The notes under the pieces: model-generated
What the model was told of the DNA's origin: nothing
What the model saw: the letters and a program-made list of their open reading frames with translations, nothing else
Database searches by the model: none
Shown: in pieces, positions 18,897 through 27,268 of the stretch
Layout of the letters: every line of letters begins with the position of its first letter
Numbering within the stretch: position 1 is the first letter of the stretch
Assembly (NCBI GenBank): GCA_964627445.1
Contig: CAZVJF010000002.1
Location: forward strand, 372,001 to 436,000
From: Luteibaculum sp964627445
GTDB taxonomy: Bacteria > Bacteroidota > Bacteroidia > Flavobacteriales_D > Luteibaculaceae
Length of the DNA: 64,000 nt
Direction: 5' to 3'
Translations under genes and position numbers: made by a program

Positions 18897-19391
18897 TTAG
18901 TTTAAGCTTACTTCACCAGCTAGATTCTCTGCCAGTGTTTTTTGTTTATCGCTGTCGCTCAGTTGCTCGCGTACAATTTTCTCAGCTATTTCTATAGAAA
19001 GCGTAGCAATGTGATTTTTCAACTCGGTCATTGCGGCCGCTTTTTCTAAAGTAATCGCCTCCTTGGCATCAGCAAAAATCTTATCTGCTTCAGTTCTTGC
19101 CTTGGTTTTGGCTTCGCCAACTAACTTGTCGTGAAGCTCTTTGGCCTGCTTTAGAATTTTATCGTGTTCTGCGTGTGCTTCTTTCAATAAAGACTCATTG
19201 CTCGCTTGCAATTGCTCCATCTCCTTCTTTGCATTGTCTGCTGCAGAAAGTGCTTCGGAGATGCTCTTTTCGCGTTCGTTAACTGCATCCAAGATGGGTC
19301 TCCATGCAAATACACGCAATAAAACCAGTAGGATAATGAAGGCTACAGCGGTCCAAAGTGCTAAGCCAATTTCTGGAGTAACTAATTCCAT
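18897..19391 (-). CDS. atpF: F1F0 ATP synthase subunit b
   Basis: The ATG at 19391 gives a 164-residue b subunit, MELVTPEIGLALWTAVAFII, with one membrane helix (about 9-27) and a long charged helix that forms the peripheral stalk. An upstream ATG-less extension to 19442 would run back through the hairpin at 19426-19458 and is rejected. A purine-rich AAGAAAGAA precedes the ATG and can serve as a ribosome site. It is the first gene after the hairpin that separates it from atpE. Confidence 0.95.
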   Translation of the reverse strand: MELVTPEIGLALWTAVAFIILLVLLRVFAWRPILDAVNEREKSISEALSAADNAKKEMEQLQASNESLLKEAHAEHDKILKQAKELHDKLVGEAKTKARTEADKIFADAKEAITLEKAAAMTELKNHIATLSIEIAEKIVREQLSDSDKQKTLAENLAGEVSLN

Positions 19392-19425
19392 TTCTTTCTT
19401 ATTTAAACAAACTAAAAGGTAAAAA

Positions 19426-19458
19426 GCAAGGCTTACAACCAATCGTTGTAGGCCTTGC
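19426..19458 (-). promoter_or_regulatory. Strong intra-operon hairpin between atpE and atpF (attenuator or mRNA stabiliser)
   Basis: On the minus strand GCAAGGCCTACAA pairs with TTGTAAGCCTTGC around a 7-nt loop, a 13-bp stem with one wobble, and is followed by TTTTTACC. It lies 14 bp after the atpE stop and 34 bp before the atpF start. It looks like a terminator placed inside an operon, so it may reduce readthrough into atpF or shield the atpE mRNA end. Confidence 0.7.
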
Positions 19459-19472
19459 GTAATGCATTGTGA

Positions 19473-19682
19473 TTATCCACCAAAGAAGGCAGAAGCAACA
19501 ACACCAAAAAGGGCAACACCCTCAATAAGTGCAGCTGCAATAATCATTGCAGTTTGGATTTTACCCGCAGCCTCTGGCTGACGAGCAATAGCTTCGGTAG
19601 CAGAACCACCAATACGGCCGATACCTAGTCCGGCTCCTAATACAGAAAGTCCTACTCCAATTGCTGCTAACGTTCCAGTCAT
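19473..19682 (-). CDS. atpE: F1F0 ATP synthase c subunit
   Basis: A 69-residue hairpin of two membrane helices that forms the rotor ring in the inner membrane. Helix 1 has GLGIGRIGGSATEA, the loop is ARQPEA, and helix 2 holds the ion-binding Glu in AALIEGVALF. The position that would be Gln in sodium-binding rings is Ile, and the residue after the Glu is Gly rather than Ser or Thr, so the ring is expected to carry protons. A hairpin follows the gene, as fits the high c:b stoichiometry. Confidence 0.97.
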   Translation of the reverse strand: MTGTLAAIGVGLSVLGAGLGIGRIGGSATEAIARQPEAAGKIQTAMIIAAALIEGVALFGVVASAFFGG

Positions 19683-19717
19683 GATTTACTTTTTATTTGT
19701 TGTTTATAAATCCAAAA

Positions 19718-20803
19718 TTAGTGGTGTGCCTCCTCAGTAGCCATTCCAATGAATAGCGCGGAAAGCAAGGTAAAAATATAGGCCTGCAATGCCGCAACTA
19801 AAAGCTCTAACACATTCATGAAAACCATGAAAGGAATAGATAGCGCAGACATTGCTACCGATTTAAAAATAAAGATCAGAGATACTAAGCTCAGGATGAG
19901 AATGTGACCTGCAGAGATGTTTGCAAACAAACGAATCATCAATGCGAAGGGCTTGGTGAAAATACCAATAAGCTCTACAGGCACCATTATAGGGTATAAC
20001 CATTTTGGAACGGGTGGAAGCAAAATATGACTCCAGTATCCGCGATTACCCGAAACATTGGTCAAAATCAATGTAAACAAAGCCAGTACTAGGGTAACCG
20101 ATATATTTCCTGTTAAGTTAGGAGCCAAAACTGGAATGAGACCTAGTAGGTTGTTGATCCAGATAAAGAAAAATACAGTAAGTAGGAAGGGTAAAAAGCG
20201 TTTGTACTTGTCTCCACTAATGTTAGGACGTGCAATATCGTCTCTAACAAATAATACGATAGGCTCTATAATTCCTGCCAGACCTTTGGGTACGCCACCG
20301 TTTTTGCCATAAGACTTAGCTACCGTTCCCATAATGAGCAGTAATAGGACGATAGATAAGAACATAGAAGCTACGTTCTTGGTAATGGATAGATCTAATG
20401 GTCTTGCGTTTAGTGGGTGGTGTTGCTCATCGTAGATCAATTCTCCGCTTTCATCCGTGGCGTAGATTTTACCGTGGTGTAAAACGTAGGTGTTGTTTCC
20501 TTTGGTCACTGGCGTTTCTCCGTGGTGAAACTCAGATGACATAAAAACGTCTAGTTGTCCGTTGTGAGAAACGATAACCGGCAATGGAAGCGACACTCCG
20601 TGAATGTTGCCTTCTTCGTCTTTAGTATCCCAGAAATGCCATTCATGCGCATCGGCAATGTGATGCAGAATCATTTCCTTGGGTTTAAACTCTTCTCCGT
20701 GGTCTTCTCCGTGTTTCTCACCGCCCGATGCGTATGCAACAGGGCTAAAAAGCGCGAAGAACAATAGGGCAAGCGCAGATGTGCGTCCAGTAAATCTTAA
20801 CAT
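19718..20803 (-). CDS. atpB: F1F0 ATP synthase a subunit with N-terminal signal peptide
   Basis: The 361-residue a subunit forms the ion channel next to the c-ring. It is longer than in enterobacteria because of a signal peptide (LALLFFALFSPVAYAS) and a His/Asp/Glu-rich extracytoplasmic domain of about 120 residues, a known feature of Bacteroidota AtpB. The membrane part has the conserved FALMIRLFANISAGH, which contains the essential Arg. It lies 35 bp before atpE and 75 bp after the small membrane-protein gene. High confidence. Confidence 0.97.
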   Translation of the reverse strand: MLRFTGRTSALALLFFALFSPVAYASGGEKHGEDHGEEFKPKEMILHHIADAHEWHFWDTKDEEGNIHGVSLPLPVIVSHNGQLDVFMSSEFHHGETPVTKGNNTYVLHHGKIYATDESGELIYDEQHHPLNARPLDLSITKNVASMFLSIVLLLLIMGTVAKSYGKNGGVPKGLAGIIEPIVLFVRDDIARPNISGDKYKRFLPFLLTVFFFIWINNLLGLIPVLAPNLTGNISVTLVLALFTLILTNVSGNRGYWSHILLPPVPKWLYPIMVPVELIGIFTKPFALMIRLFANISAGHILILSLVSLIFIFKSVAMSALSIPFMVFMNVLELLVAALQAYIFTLLSALFIGMATEEAHH

Positions 20804-20878
20804 TCCTTAATAAGGTGCTTAAAATCGTGTGCAAAAGTAGCTAATAAAATGGGAAATAAAACCTCTGGGCTTAAATTG

Positions 20879-21241
20879 TTAGCTCAAAGGTTTCTTTTTA
20901 ACGGTAAGGATGGAGTCGAAAATCAAAAAGGCTAAGTAGTTCCACAGTAAGAGCGGCAGTAGCATTTTCTTTTCTTCTTGGAAGCCCAACATGACAATGG
21001 CAACCAAAATAAGGGCCAAAAGGAAAAAGCCGCCTTGGAGGGATAAGAAAACAGAGGGAGCTTTAAAGAGCTCTTTTTGCTTTCCGGTCACCAACTTCCA
21101 CTTAAGATATACGTATCCAAAATAGATGCCACAGCATAGCAATTGCCAAAAAAGAAATTGGGGCTTCAGCGCCCCAATAATTCCTGCATGTGCTACGGTC
21201 CAAACACCCGTGAATATTCCGAGTTGCTTTATGGCCTTCAT
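20879..21241 (-). CDS. Small membrane protein of the atp operon (AtpI-position protein, not recognised)
   Basis: This 120-residue protein has four hydrophobic segments, for example FLFWQLLCCGIYFGYVYL and GGFFLLALILVAIVMLGF, and a basic tail KKKPLS. It sits exactly where an AtpI/UncI assembly protein lies in other operons, 1 bp after the AtpZ-like gene and before atpB. I do not recognise a named family; an assembly role for the c-ring is inferred from position and topology only. Confidence 0.75.
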   Translation of the reverse strand: MKAIKQLGIFTGVWTVAHAGIIGALKPQFLFWQLLCCGIYFGYVYLKWKLVTGKQKELFKAPSVFLSLQGGFFLLALILVAIVMLGFQEEKKMLLPLLLWNYLAFLIFDSILTVKKKPLS

Positions 21242-21242
21242 G

Positions 21243-21515
21243 CTAATCTTGTAAATCTCGTATTAAACTGTAGATACCCGCTGCAACACCAATGAGACTG
21301 CCCACCATACCCAGCCATGGTTTTTCAAATCCCAGCTTTCCATCCAGCCAATGGCCTATGTAGAAAAAAATTAGGATTACCGCTGCCACTTTAAGGGCAG
21401 AGCCGGTGTACTTGGCAAATTTGGCGTTGAGTTGCGCGCGCTCCTGGTCGGCCTTATTTTGCTCTTGCGAGCTTGGGCTCTTGGGATTGCTTGGATCCTT
21501 CGGTGTCTTGGCCAT
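21243..21515 (-). CDS. AtpZ/AtpI-family ATP synthase accessory protein
   Basis: A 90-residue protein with a charged, low-complexity N-terminus (KDPSNPKSPSSQEQ) and two membrane helices (VAAVILIFFYIGHWLDG and GMVGSLIGVAAGIYSLI), matching the AtpZ type of small proteins that aid F1F0 assembly or ion supply. The frame overlaps the end of the bactofilin gene by 62 bp, and no later Met is near, so the ATG at 21515 is kept. The next gene starts 1 bp after its stop. Confidence 0.82.
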   Translation of the reverse strand: MAKTPKDPSNPKSPSSQEQNKADQERAQLNAKFAKYTGSALKVAAVILIFFYIGHWLDGKLGFEKPWLGMVGSLIGVAAGIYSLIRDLQD

Positions 21516-21903
21516 TTAAGAGCTCTTTAACTTTAGCACCCATGGTACAGGTTCCTGTAAATACGGCTCCGGGTTCAATAGCCAATCTTCTGGAAATAAT
21601 ATCTCCAGTAAGCTTACTTGTACTCTTTAGGGTAAGCAGTTCAGTAACCTTAATTTTTCCGTTTAAGGTACCTTCGATGTCTGCATTTCGGCATGTAACT
21701 TCACCTTCAATAAATCCTTGTGGACCTATAACTAAGCGACCTTGTGTAGTAGCTACACCCTTTACAATTCCATCAATACGGATGTTGCTATCCGATTTAA
21801 TTTCCCCCTCAATAGTAGTACCTTCTACAATCCTATTTAGCTTCTCGGGATTTCCGCTTTCCGTGATCTTAGCCATTTTTCCTGATTTATTGTTCCCGAA
21901 CAT
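21454..21903 (-). CDS. Bactofilin (polymer-forming cytoskeletal protein)
   Basis: A 149-residue protein with the repeating beta-helix pattern of bactofilins: IVEGTTIEGEIKSDSNIRIDG, shown here as EGTTIEGEIKSDSNIRIDG, then VIGPQGFIEGEV, ADIEGTLNGKI and LTGDIISRRLAI. Bactofilins self-assemble without nucleotide into filaments that position envelope enzymes. It is the first gene after its promoter and leads into the AtpZ/atp genes, while sprE ends just upstream. Its neighbour in the next divergent unit is an M23 peptidase, a frequent bactofilin companion. Confidence 0.93.
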   Translation of the reverse strand: MFGNNKSGKMAKITESGNPEKLNRIVEGTTIEGEIKSDSNIRIDGIVKGVATTQGRLVIGPQGFIEGEVTCRNADIEGTLNGKIKVTELLTLKSTSKLTGDIISRRLAIEPGAVFTGTCTMGAKVKELLNGQDTEGSKQSQEPKLARAK

Positions 21904-21920
21904 CTGAACAAATTTGATTG

Positions 21921-21945
21921 CAAAGGTAGTTATTCTGGGAATAAC
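21921..21945 (-). promoter_or_regulatory. Promoter and inverted-repeat operator candidate of the bactofilin-atp operon
   Basis: On the minus strand TACCTTTG (21928-21921) matches the -7 element TAnnTTTG, 18 bp before the bactofilin ATG. Directly upstream, GTTATTC-N3-GAATAAC (21945-21929) is a perfect 7-bp inverted repeat that lies between the -7 and the -33 position. No TTG is seen at -33. An operator is plausible; a structural hairpin at the sprE end is the alternative, though no T-run follows. Confidence 0.5.
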
Positions 21946-21956
21946 AGAAAGATTTT

Positions 21957-24599
21957 TTACTCGATGTAGTTTTTATCGAAGAATTGCTTGTACGCTTCGA
22001 CATCTTTATTCAAAAACAAGGTTTTGAAGTTATTCTTCGAAATAGGGAACATGTCCAGCTCATTTCGGGCAATAACACGCAGCTCTGTGTTGTCATTAAT
22101 AAAAGCCGAATGGTATACCAATGCATCGTCTTTATCGCTTAGGCCTTTTACAATAAGGATGGGAAGCTCGTTAGACAAAAAGGTGAGGCTAATATTTAGA
22201 GTCTTATTGGCGAAGAACCTTCCGTTAAAATTGGACACCTCTACCTTGGCCCGGTTGGTGTTCATAGATCCTTTGGGTATGCAAACCATGTAAAAGTGTT
22301 GGGTACTGGGTTCAAAAATAAAAGGACTTTCGCCTTCGCTTTCTGCAGCGTTAGCTGTAGCGGGTTCGCCTGTAGCTTCATCGGTTTTACTGCTATCGGC
22401 AGTAGCTTGGTTTTGCGATGCCAATGCCTTACGCAAAAGATCTAGCATGCGTTTTGCCTCCTTGCCTTCCTCGGTGCTTGGATATTGCTGCGCCACAAAG
22501 GCTAGCTTTTTCTCGAAAGCTGCAATGTCCTTTAATTCGCCATATGCTCGCGCTTGTAGAAAGTAGAACTTGGGGGTTACGGTTGATCGACTGTATTTTT
22601 CAATACCCTCAGACGCCAGTGCTATGGATCTGTCCAGGCTGTCGATTTGGTAGGCCAAGTACGCTTTCTGATATTGACGCAGTGCATCTTTGTCGTTCTC
22701 GTTTTGCTTTTTTAATCCTTCCGGATTTTTAATCAACTGGGCAAACTCACTTTCTGGATACTCGTACAGGATCAGGTCTTTGTAGTAGAAGCTACTACTC
22801 TTGCTGTCAAAAGAGAAAAACTCGGTTTCCTTCTGGTTTTCTTTTAGCAGATACAGACGGTATAGTTGGTAGTAGGATGGAAGGCGGTAGGTGGTGGTAT
22901 CGTAACGCGCTAGCAGGTTCTCAAAAGCCTCAATGGCATTGTCGTAATCCTGAAAATTTTCTTTGTACACCAGTCCACTTTGATACAGGGCGTATTTCGT
23001 TTCTTGCGTGAGCTTATTTTTTTCTTGAGTGGTTTGCGGGATGGGCTCGCGCAATTCGGCTGCCGATGGTAACCCGGCCAATTCTCCTCCTGATGCTGAA
23101 GTTTCTTCCGTTTCCCCCTCTTCGCCTTCAAAAGCAAAAGCTCCTTTTTGACTTCTGCGCCAGTTGTCTTGCAAGGGTCTATCGCCCCAGCGATCTTTAA
23201 ATTCTTTAAACCCTTGTTGCTTTGCTTTGCTGTTGTAGAAATACCATGACCCATTGCTTCCACCCGAACCTTTGGCATTTTTAAGCGCTTGCTGGGCCTT
23301 GAGTTCTTGTTGGCGCTGCTCGCGCAAAATACGCTCGCGCTCCTGCTGGATGATCTCATTGATGCGATCGTCCAATTCCAGCGGATCCATATTGGCTAGA
23401 ACCAACAGGCTATCGTTTAGGTCTATTTTATTGAGGTGAACCACCAGCTCTTTTAGGTTTTTGGCCTTGCTTTTTATTTCATCGTATTCTGGATGCGAAT
23501 TGGGTAGCACAGCCACCGAACTGTCGTAATAGGTAGAGGCGGGTTGGTAGCGTTTTTCTCCAAAGTAATAGCGAGCAAGGCGGTAAAAGGATTTTCCTTT
23601 TTGTCGGTTGTTATTAATACTCGCATCAATCGATTGCTTTAGATAATCTACTGCTTCCTCGTACTCTCTTTCGGTAAAGGAGATTTCTGCAAGGGCGTAA
23701 TAGATCTGGTCGTGGTACTCGATGTTTTTATCGTCTTTGAGCAGCTTTTGCAAGTCTTTTTTCACGCTAAAAGAATTCGCTGATCCTTTTACCGCGGTTG
23801 CCTGGCTTATACCGGCATTAAAGGCAAGGTCGTAGTCGGGGCTTTTTTTGGCCACATAGCGGTAGGCGGCTATGGCTTCGTTAGAGTTGTCTAAGCGCTG
23901 GTGCAGCTGGGCCATAATAAAGTAGAGGCGTACTTTATTTTTTCGTTTGCGCTCTAAGCTTATGGCTTGTTGAATATGATCTATGGCTTCTAAGTAATTG
24001 CCGCGTGCAATGTGGTAATCGGCATTTACCTTTTGCCGAAACAGGCTGGGTTTGCGCTTTAATTCTTTGAGTTTGTTGAGTGCAGGTAGGACAACCGAAG
24101 CTTCGTTGAGTTCATCGTTTCGCAGGTGTGAGCGCACCAACCAACCCAAGGCGTAAGGCTGCGCATCCTCATCCTTATATTTCTTACTGATGTAGCTAAA
24201 AGTGCTAATGGCTTCTTTGAACTCGCGTTTGTAGTGGTGCGCAATACCTTTAGCCAGGTAGTTATTGTCAATCCAGCGGCAATACTCCTTGCCTCCGATT
24301 TCCATACTGTGCCGGGTAATTACTTTCTCGGTTTTCTCTATGGCCCGATTCATCTCTGGAAAAAGAGCGGTAGACTGCTCTTGGTCCGGAAAAGGGAAAA
24401 TGGGCAATATGTCATCGTAGTTTTCCTCGCGGCTTTCTTTAAAGTTGCGCAGCCCTTCTTTAATACTCTCTTTGGCATTAAAAAAACCGTTGTATCGCGC
24501 TGTGGTATTATGGTAGGCACGATTTAAAAACCCCTTGTTTTTGGTAGAACAAGAGGCTGCGAGTATAAGGAGGAAGAAAAAGTAGTGGTGGCGCTTCAC
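21957..24599 (-). CDS. sprE: SprE/PorW-like T9SS and gliding lipoprotein (TPR protein)
   Basis: The GTG at 24599 gives an 880-residue lipoprotein starting MKRHHYFFFLLILAASC; the TTG at 24638 would add 13 residues ahead of the signal and is less likely. After the lipobox comes RAYHNTTARYNGFFNA, the hallmark start of SprE (F. johnsoniae) and PorW (P. gingivalis). TPR units fill the first 450 residues, a Glu/Gly-rich low-complexity segment follows, and a second TPR region precedes the C-terminus. PorW/SprE bridges the T9SS motor to the outer-membrane translocon. It lies next to bactofilin/atp and divergent from the M23 gene, a common flavobacterial order. Confidence 0.88.
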   Translation of the reverse strand: MKRHHYFFFLLILAASCSTKNKGFLNRAYHNTTARYNGFFNAKESIKEGLRNFKESREENYDDILPIFPFPDQEQSTALFPEMNRAIEKTEKVITRHSMEIGGKEYCRWIDNNYLAKGIAHHYKREFKEAISTFSYISKKYKDEDAQPYALGWLVRSHLRNDELNEASVVLPALNKLKELKRKPSLFRQKVNADYHIARGNYLEAIDHIQQAISLERKRKNKVRLYFIMAQLHQRLDNSNEAIAAYRYVAKKSPDYDLAFNAGISQATAVKGSANSFSVKKDLQKLLKDDKNIEYHDQIYYALAEISFTEREYEEAVDYLKQSIDASINNNRQKGKSFYRLARYYFGEKRYQPASTYYDSSVAVLPNSHPEYDEIKSKAKNLKELVVHLNKIDLNDSLLVLANMDPLELDDRINEIIQQERERILREQRQQELKAQQALKNAKGSGGSNGSWYFYNSKAKQQGFKEFKDRWGDRPLQDNWRRSQKGAFAFEGEEGETEETSASGGELAGLPSAAELREPIPQTTQEKNKLTQETKYALYQSGLVYKENFQDYDNAIEAFENLLARYDTTTYRLPSYYQLYRLYLLKENQKETEFFSFDSKSSSFYYKDLILYEYPESEFAQLIKNPEGLKKQNENDKDALRQYQKAYLAYQIDSLDRSIALASEGIEKYSRSTVTPKFYFLQARAYGELKDIAAFEKKLAFVAQQYPSTEEGKEAKRMLDLLRKALASQNQATADSSKTDEATGEPATANAAESEGESPFIFEPSTQHFYMVCIPKGSMNTNRAKVEVSNFNGRFFANKTLNISLTFLSNELPILIVKGLSDKDDALVYHSAFINDNTELRVIARNELDMFPISKNNFKTLFLNKDVEAYKQFFDKNYIE

Positions 24600-24722
24600 C
24601 CAGATGCGATTTTGCAAGTACAACTCGCAAATATTCAAATTATTTTACCAGACCCTAAAACTTATGGCCTCTGAAATGAGGAACACTTTAAAAAATGCAA
24701 TATTTGCGTCACGCAATCACCT

Positions 24723-25595
24723 ATGGCCAAGAAGGAAGACAAAAGCAAAAAGAAGCTCATTAAAAAACTGCGGAACCGCTACCGCTTGTCTATTGTAAAC
24801 GATGCTACGTTTGAAGAGCGTCTTTCGTTTCGCTTAACCCCCATGAATGTGTTGGTGGCTTTTGTAAGTAGCTTTTTGTTTTTAGGGTTTGGATTTATTG
24901 CGGTGGTGGTGTTTACCCCGCTGCGCGAATTTATTCCAGGCTACACCGATACCCAAGTACGGGAAGAAGCGCTACAAAATGCGCTGGTAGTAGACTCGCT
25001 GCACCGAGAATTAGATATTAAGAGCCGTTATGTGGTCAACCTAATGCAAATTCTGAAGGGGAATCCCAATATGGATACCCTAAATACTTCCAAGAAAGAA
25101 GGGGAAGAGTTTACCAACTTGGACTTTAAGAATTCAGAACAAGACTCTCTGTTTCGGTTGGATTACGAGACCAGCGACCAGTATAGCCTAAACGTATTGG
25201 CCAGCAAAGGTGCGGCCTCGGCCACCCCATATTTTTTTCCACCCGTTAAAGGAATTATCACAGGCGATTACGAGCCCGACAAGCGCCATTATGCGGTAGA
25301 TATTGTGGCTAAAGAGAATGAAATGGTAAAAGCCGTGTTGGATGGAACGGTGGTCTCGGCTTCCTGGACGAGCGATGGCGGCCACGTACTTTCTGTGCAG
25401 CACAAAGACAACTACATTTCTGTATACAAGCACAACTCCGTTTTACTGAAAAAGGCGGGCGATAAGGTAAAGGCGGGAGAACCCGTTGCTATCATTGGCA
25501 ACTCTGGCGAGCTCACCACGGGCCCACATTTACATTTTGAGTTGTGGCGCGAAGGCGTGCCCTTAAATCCAAACGATTACATTATTTTCAATTAG
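24723..25595 (+). CDS. M23 family metallopeptidase with N-terminal membrane anchor
   Basis: A 290-residue peptidoglycan endopeptidase. A basic N-terminus (KKEDKSKKKLIKKLRNRY) is followed by one membrane helix (about 43-64) and a periplasmic stretch, then the LytM/M23 domain (about 170-285). The zinc ligands are intact: His189 and Asp193 in RHYAVD, and His269 and His271 in GPHLHFELW, so unlike the EnvC-like protein it should be active. The stop codon TAG is directly joined to the ATG of the GH3 gene. It diverges from sprE/bactofilin, so a role in bactofilin-directed wall shaping is likely. Confidence 0.93.
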   Translation: MAKKEDKSKKKLIKKLRNRYRLSIVNDATFEERLSFRLTPMNVLVAFVSSFLFLGFGFIAVVVFTPLREFIPGYTDTQVREEALQNALVVDSLHRELDIKSRYVVNLMQILKGNPNMDTLNTSKKEGEEFTNLDFKNSEQDSLFRLDYETSDQYSLNVLASKGAASATPYFFPPVKGIITGDYEPDKRHYAVDIVAKENEMVKAVLDGTVVSASWTSDGGHVLSVQHKDNYISVYKHNSVLLKKAGDKVKAGEPVAIIGNSGELTTGPHLHFELWREGVPLNPNDYIIFN

Positions 25596-27128
25596 ATGGG
25601 AATAAAATCGTGGCTATCTAAAATATATGCAGACCGCGTTGCTCGAAAAACCTATCGCGATGCGGCAAATGCTGTGGCCAACCAAGAGCGTATTCTCCAT
25701 TATTTAGTTGAAGAAGCTACAGGCACCCAGTTTGGTATAGACCATCATTTCCAAAAAATACGTAGCAGGGAGAAATTTTGCACGAACATTCCGGTACGAG
25801 ATTATGAAGCGCTAAAACCCTATGTAGAGAAAGTAGTAGCAGGAGAAACGGATGTATTGTGGCCAGGCAAACCGATATACCTGAGTAAAACCTCCGGTAC
25901 AACCAGTGGGGCCAAGTATATCCCCATTACCAAAGAGAGTATGCCCGAGCACATTAAGGCGGCTCGCAATGCCCTGCTGATGTACATTCACCACTCGCGT
26001 AACACCGGTTTTGTTAACGGAAAAATGATCTTCTTGCAGGGAAGTCCGGTGTTGGACATGTCAAAGCAAATTCCTACCGGAAGGCTTAGTGGTATTGTAG
26101 CCCACCATGTGCCGAAATACTTGCAACGCAATCGCATGCCCACTTATGAAACCAATTGCATAGAAGATTGGGAAACCAAGGTGGAAACCATAGCGGACGA
26201 GACCATCAAAGAAAAAATGACCCTAATAAGTGGTATACCCGCTTGGGTTCAGATGTATTTTGAGAAGCTGCTACAGAAAACCGGGAAAAACACAGTATCC
26301 GAAGTGTTTCCTCATTTTTCTTTAATGGTGTATGGAGGGGTGAATTTCCAGCCTTATGCTAAAAAATTTAGACAGCTTATTGGTAAGGATATTGATTCGG
26401 TAGAGCTATTTCCAGCCTCGGAGGGTTTTATCGCGTATCAAGATAGGCAAGATGATAACGGCATGTTGCTGAACACCAATGCAGGCATGTATTTTGAGTT
26501 TGTGCCGCAAGAAGGTTGGAATGAGGAACACCCAAAGACACTGAGTCTTGACGAGGTTTCGTTGAATACGAACTACGCCTTACTGATCAGCAGCAATGCT
26601 GGATTGTGGCGCTACAACATTGGCGATTTGGTGCGCTTTACTTCACTAAACCCTCCGCGAGTACGGGTAAGTGGTCGCACCAAGCATTTTACCTCTGCTT
26701 TTGGTGAGCATGTAATAGCCGAGGAAATAGAGCAAGCACTTACGGAAACCTTGAGAGAGGTACCAGCGGTGGTGAATGAATTTACCTTGGCACCCCAAAC
26801 GGAACCCCAGGAGGGCTTACCCCATCACGAGTGGTTTATAGAATTTGAGCAACAGCCAACAGATTGGGACGCATTTATTCTTTGTTTGGATAACAAGCTA
26901 CAGGAGAAAAATCCGTACTACCGAGATTTGATCGAAGGCAAGGTGTTAAAACCGTTAACGATACAAATTATCCAGACGAATGGATTTAACCGTTTTATGG
27001 AGGCCAACGGGAAACTGGGGGGACAGAACAAGGTACCGCGCTTAAGCAACACCAGAGACATTGCCAGTCAGCTAATGCGTTGGTCGGAAAAAAGTGTCAG
27101 TTTATCCAAAAAAAACGATAGCCGCTAG
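25596..27128 (+). CDS. GH3 auxin-responsive promoter family protein (acyl-adenylate/amido synthetase fold)
   Basis: A 510-residue enzyme of the GH3 family, first known from plants, where members join amino acids to carboxylic acids such as auxin or jasmonate through an acyl adenylate. The ATP-binding motif is visible as SKTSGTTSGAKYIPI and the later VYGGVNFQPYAKKF and NIGDLVRFT are characteristic. Bacterial GH3 proteins are common in Bacteroidota but their substrates are unknown to me. It begins on the base after the M23 stop, so the two are probably translated together. No plant-type regulatory link is implied. Confidence 0.88.
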   Translation: MGIKSWLSKIYADRVARKTYRDAANAVANQERILHYLVEEATGTQFGIDHHFQKIRSREKFCTNIPVRDYEALKPYVEKVVAGETDVLWPGKPIYLSKTSGTTSGAKYIPITKESMPEHIKAARNALLMYIHHSRNTGFVNGKMIFLQGSPVLDMSKQIPTGRLSGIVAHHVPKYLQRNRMPTYETNCIEDWETKVETIADETIKEKMTLISGIPAWVQMYFEKLLQKTGKNTVSEVFPHFSLMVYGGVNFQPYAKKFRQLIGKDIDSVELFPASEGFIAYQDRQDDNGMLLNTNAGMYFEFVPQEGWNEEHPKTLSLDEVSLNTNYALLISSNAGLWRYNIGDLVRFTSLNPPRVRVSGRTKHFTSAFGEHVIAEEIEQALTETLREVPAVVNEFTLAPQTEPQEGLPHHEWFIEFEQQPTDWDAFILCLDNKLQEKNPYYRDLIEGKVLKPLTIQIIQTNGFNRFMEANGKLGGQNKVPRLSNTRDIASQLMRWSEKSVSLSKKNDSR

Positions 27129-27223
27129 AAAATTAAAATAGGTTTGGAATCAGTAACATTGGCTTGAAGTTGTTTTCTTTGTGAACATTAAAATTTTCGA
27201 TGAAACTGAAAGTTTTAATTTTT

Positions 27224-27231
27224 TAGGTTTG
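27224..27231 (+). promoter_or_regulatory. Possible -7 element before the T9SS type-B cargo operon
   Basis: TAGGTTTG matches TAnnTTTG and lies 37 bp before the ATG at 27269. No TTG is seen at the -33 distance, so this is a weak call. Confidence 0.35.
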
Positions 27232-27268
27232 CAACACAATGTTAAGGCCGGTATAAATAACTTGAAAT

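Noticed and set aside
19392..19442. Longer start (19442) for atpF
   Set aside because: The extension goes back through the 19426-19458 hairpin; the ATG at 19391 with a purine-rich leader gives the family start.
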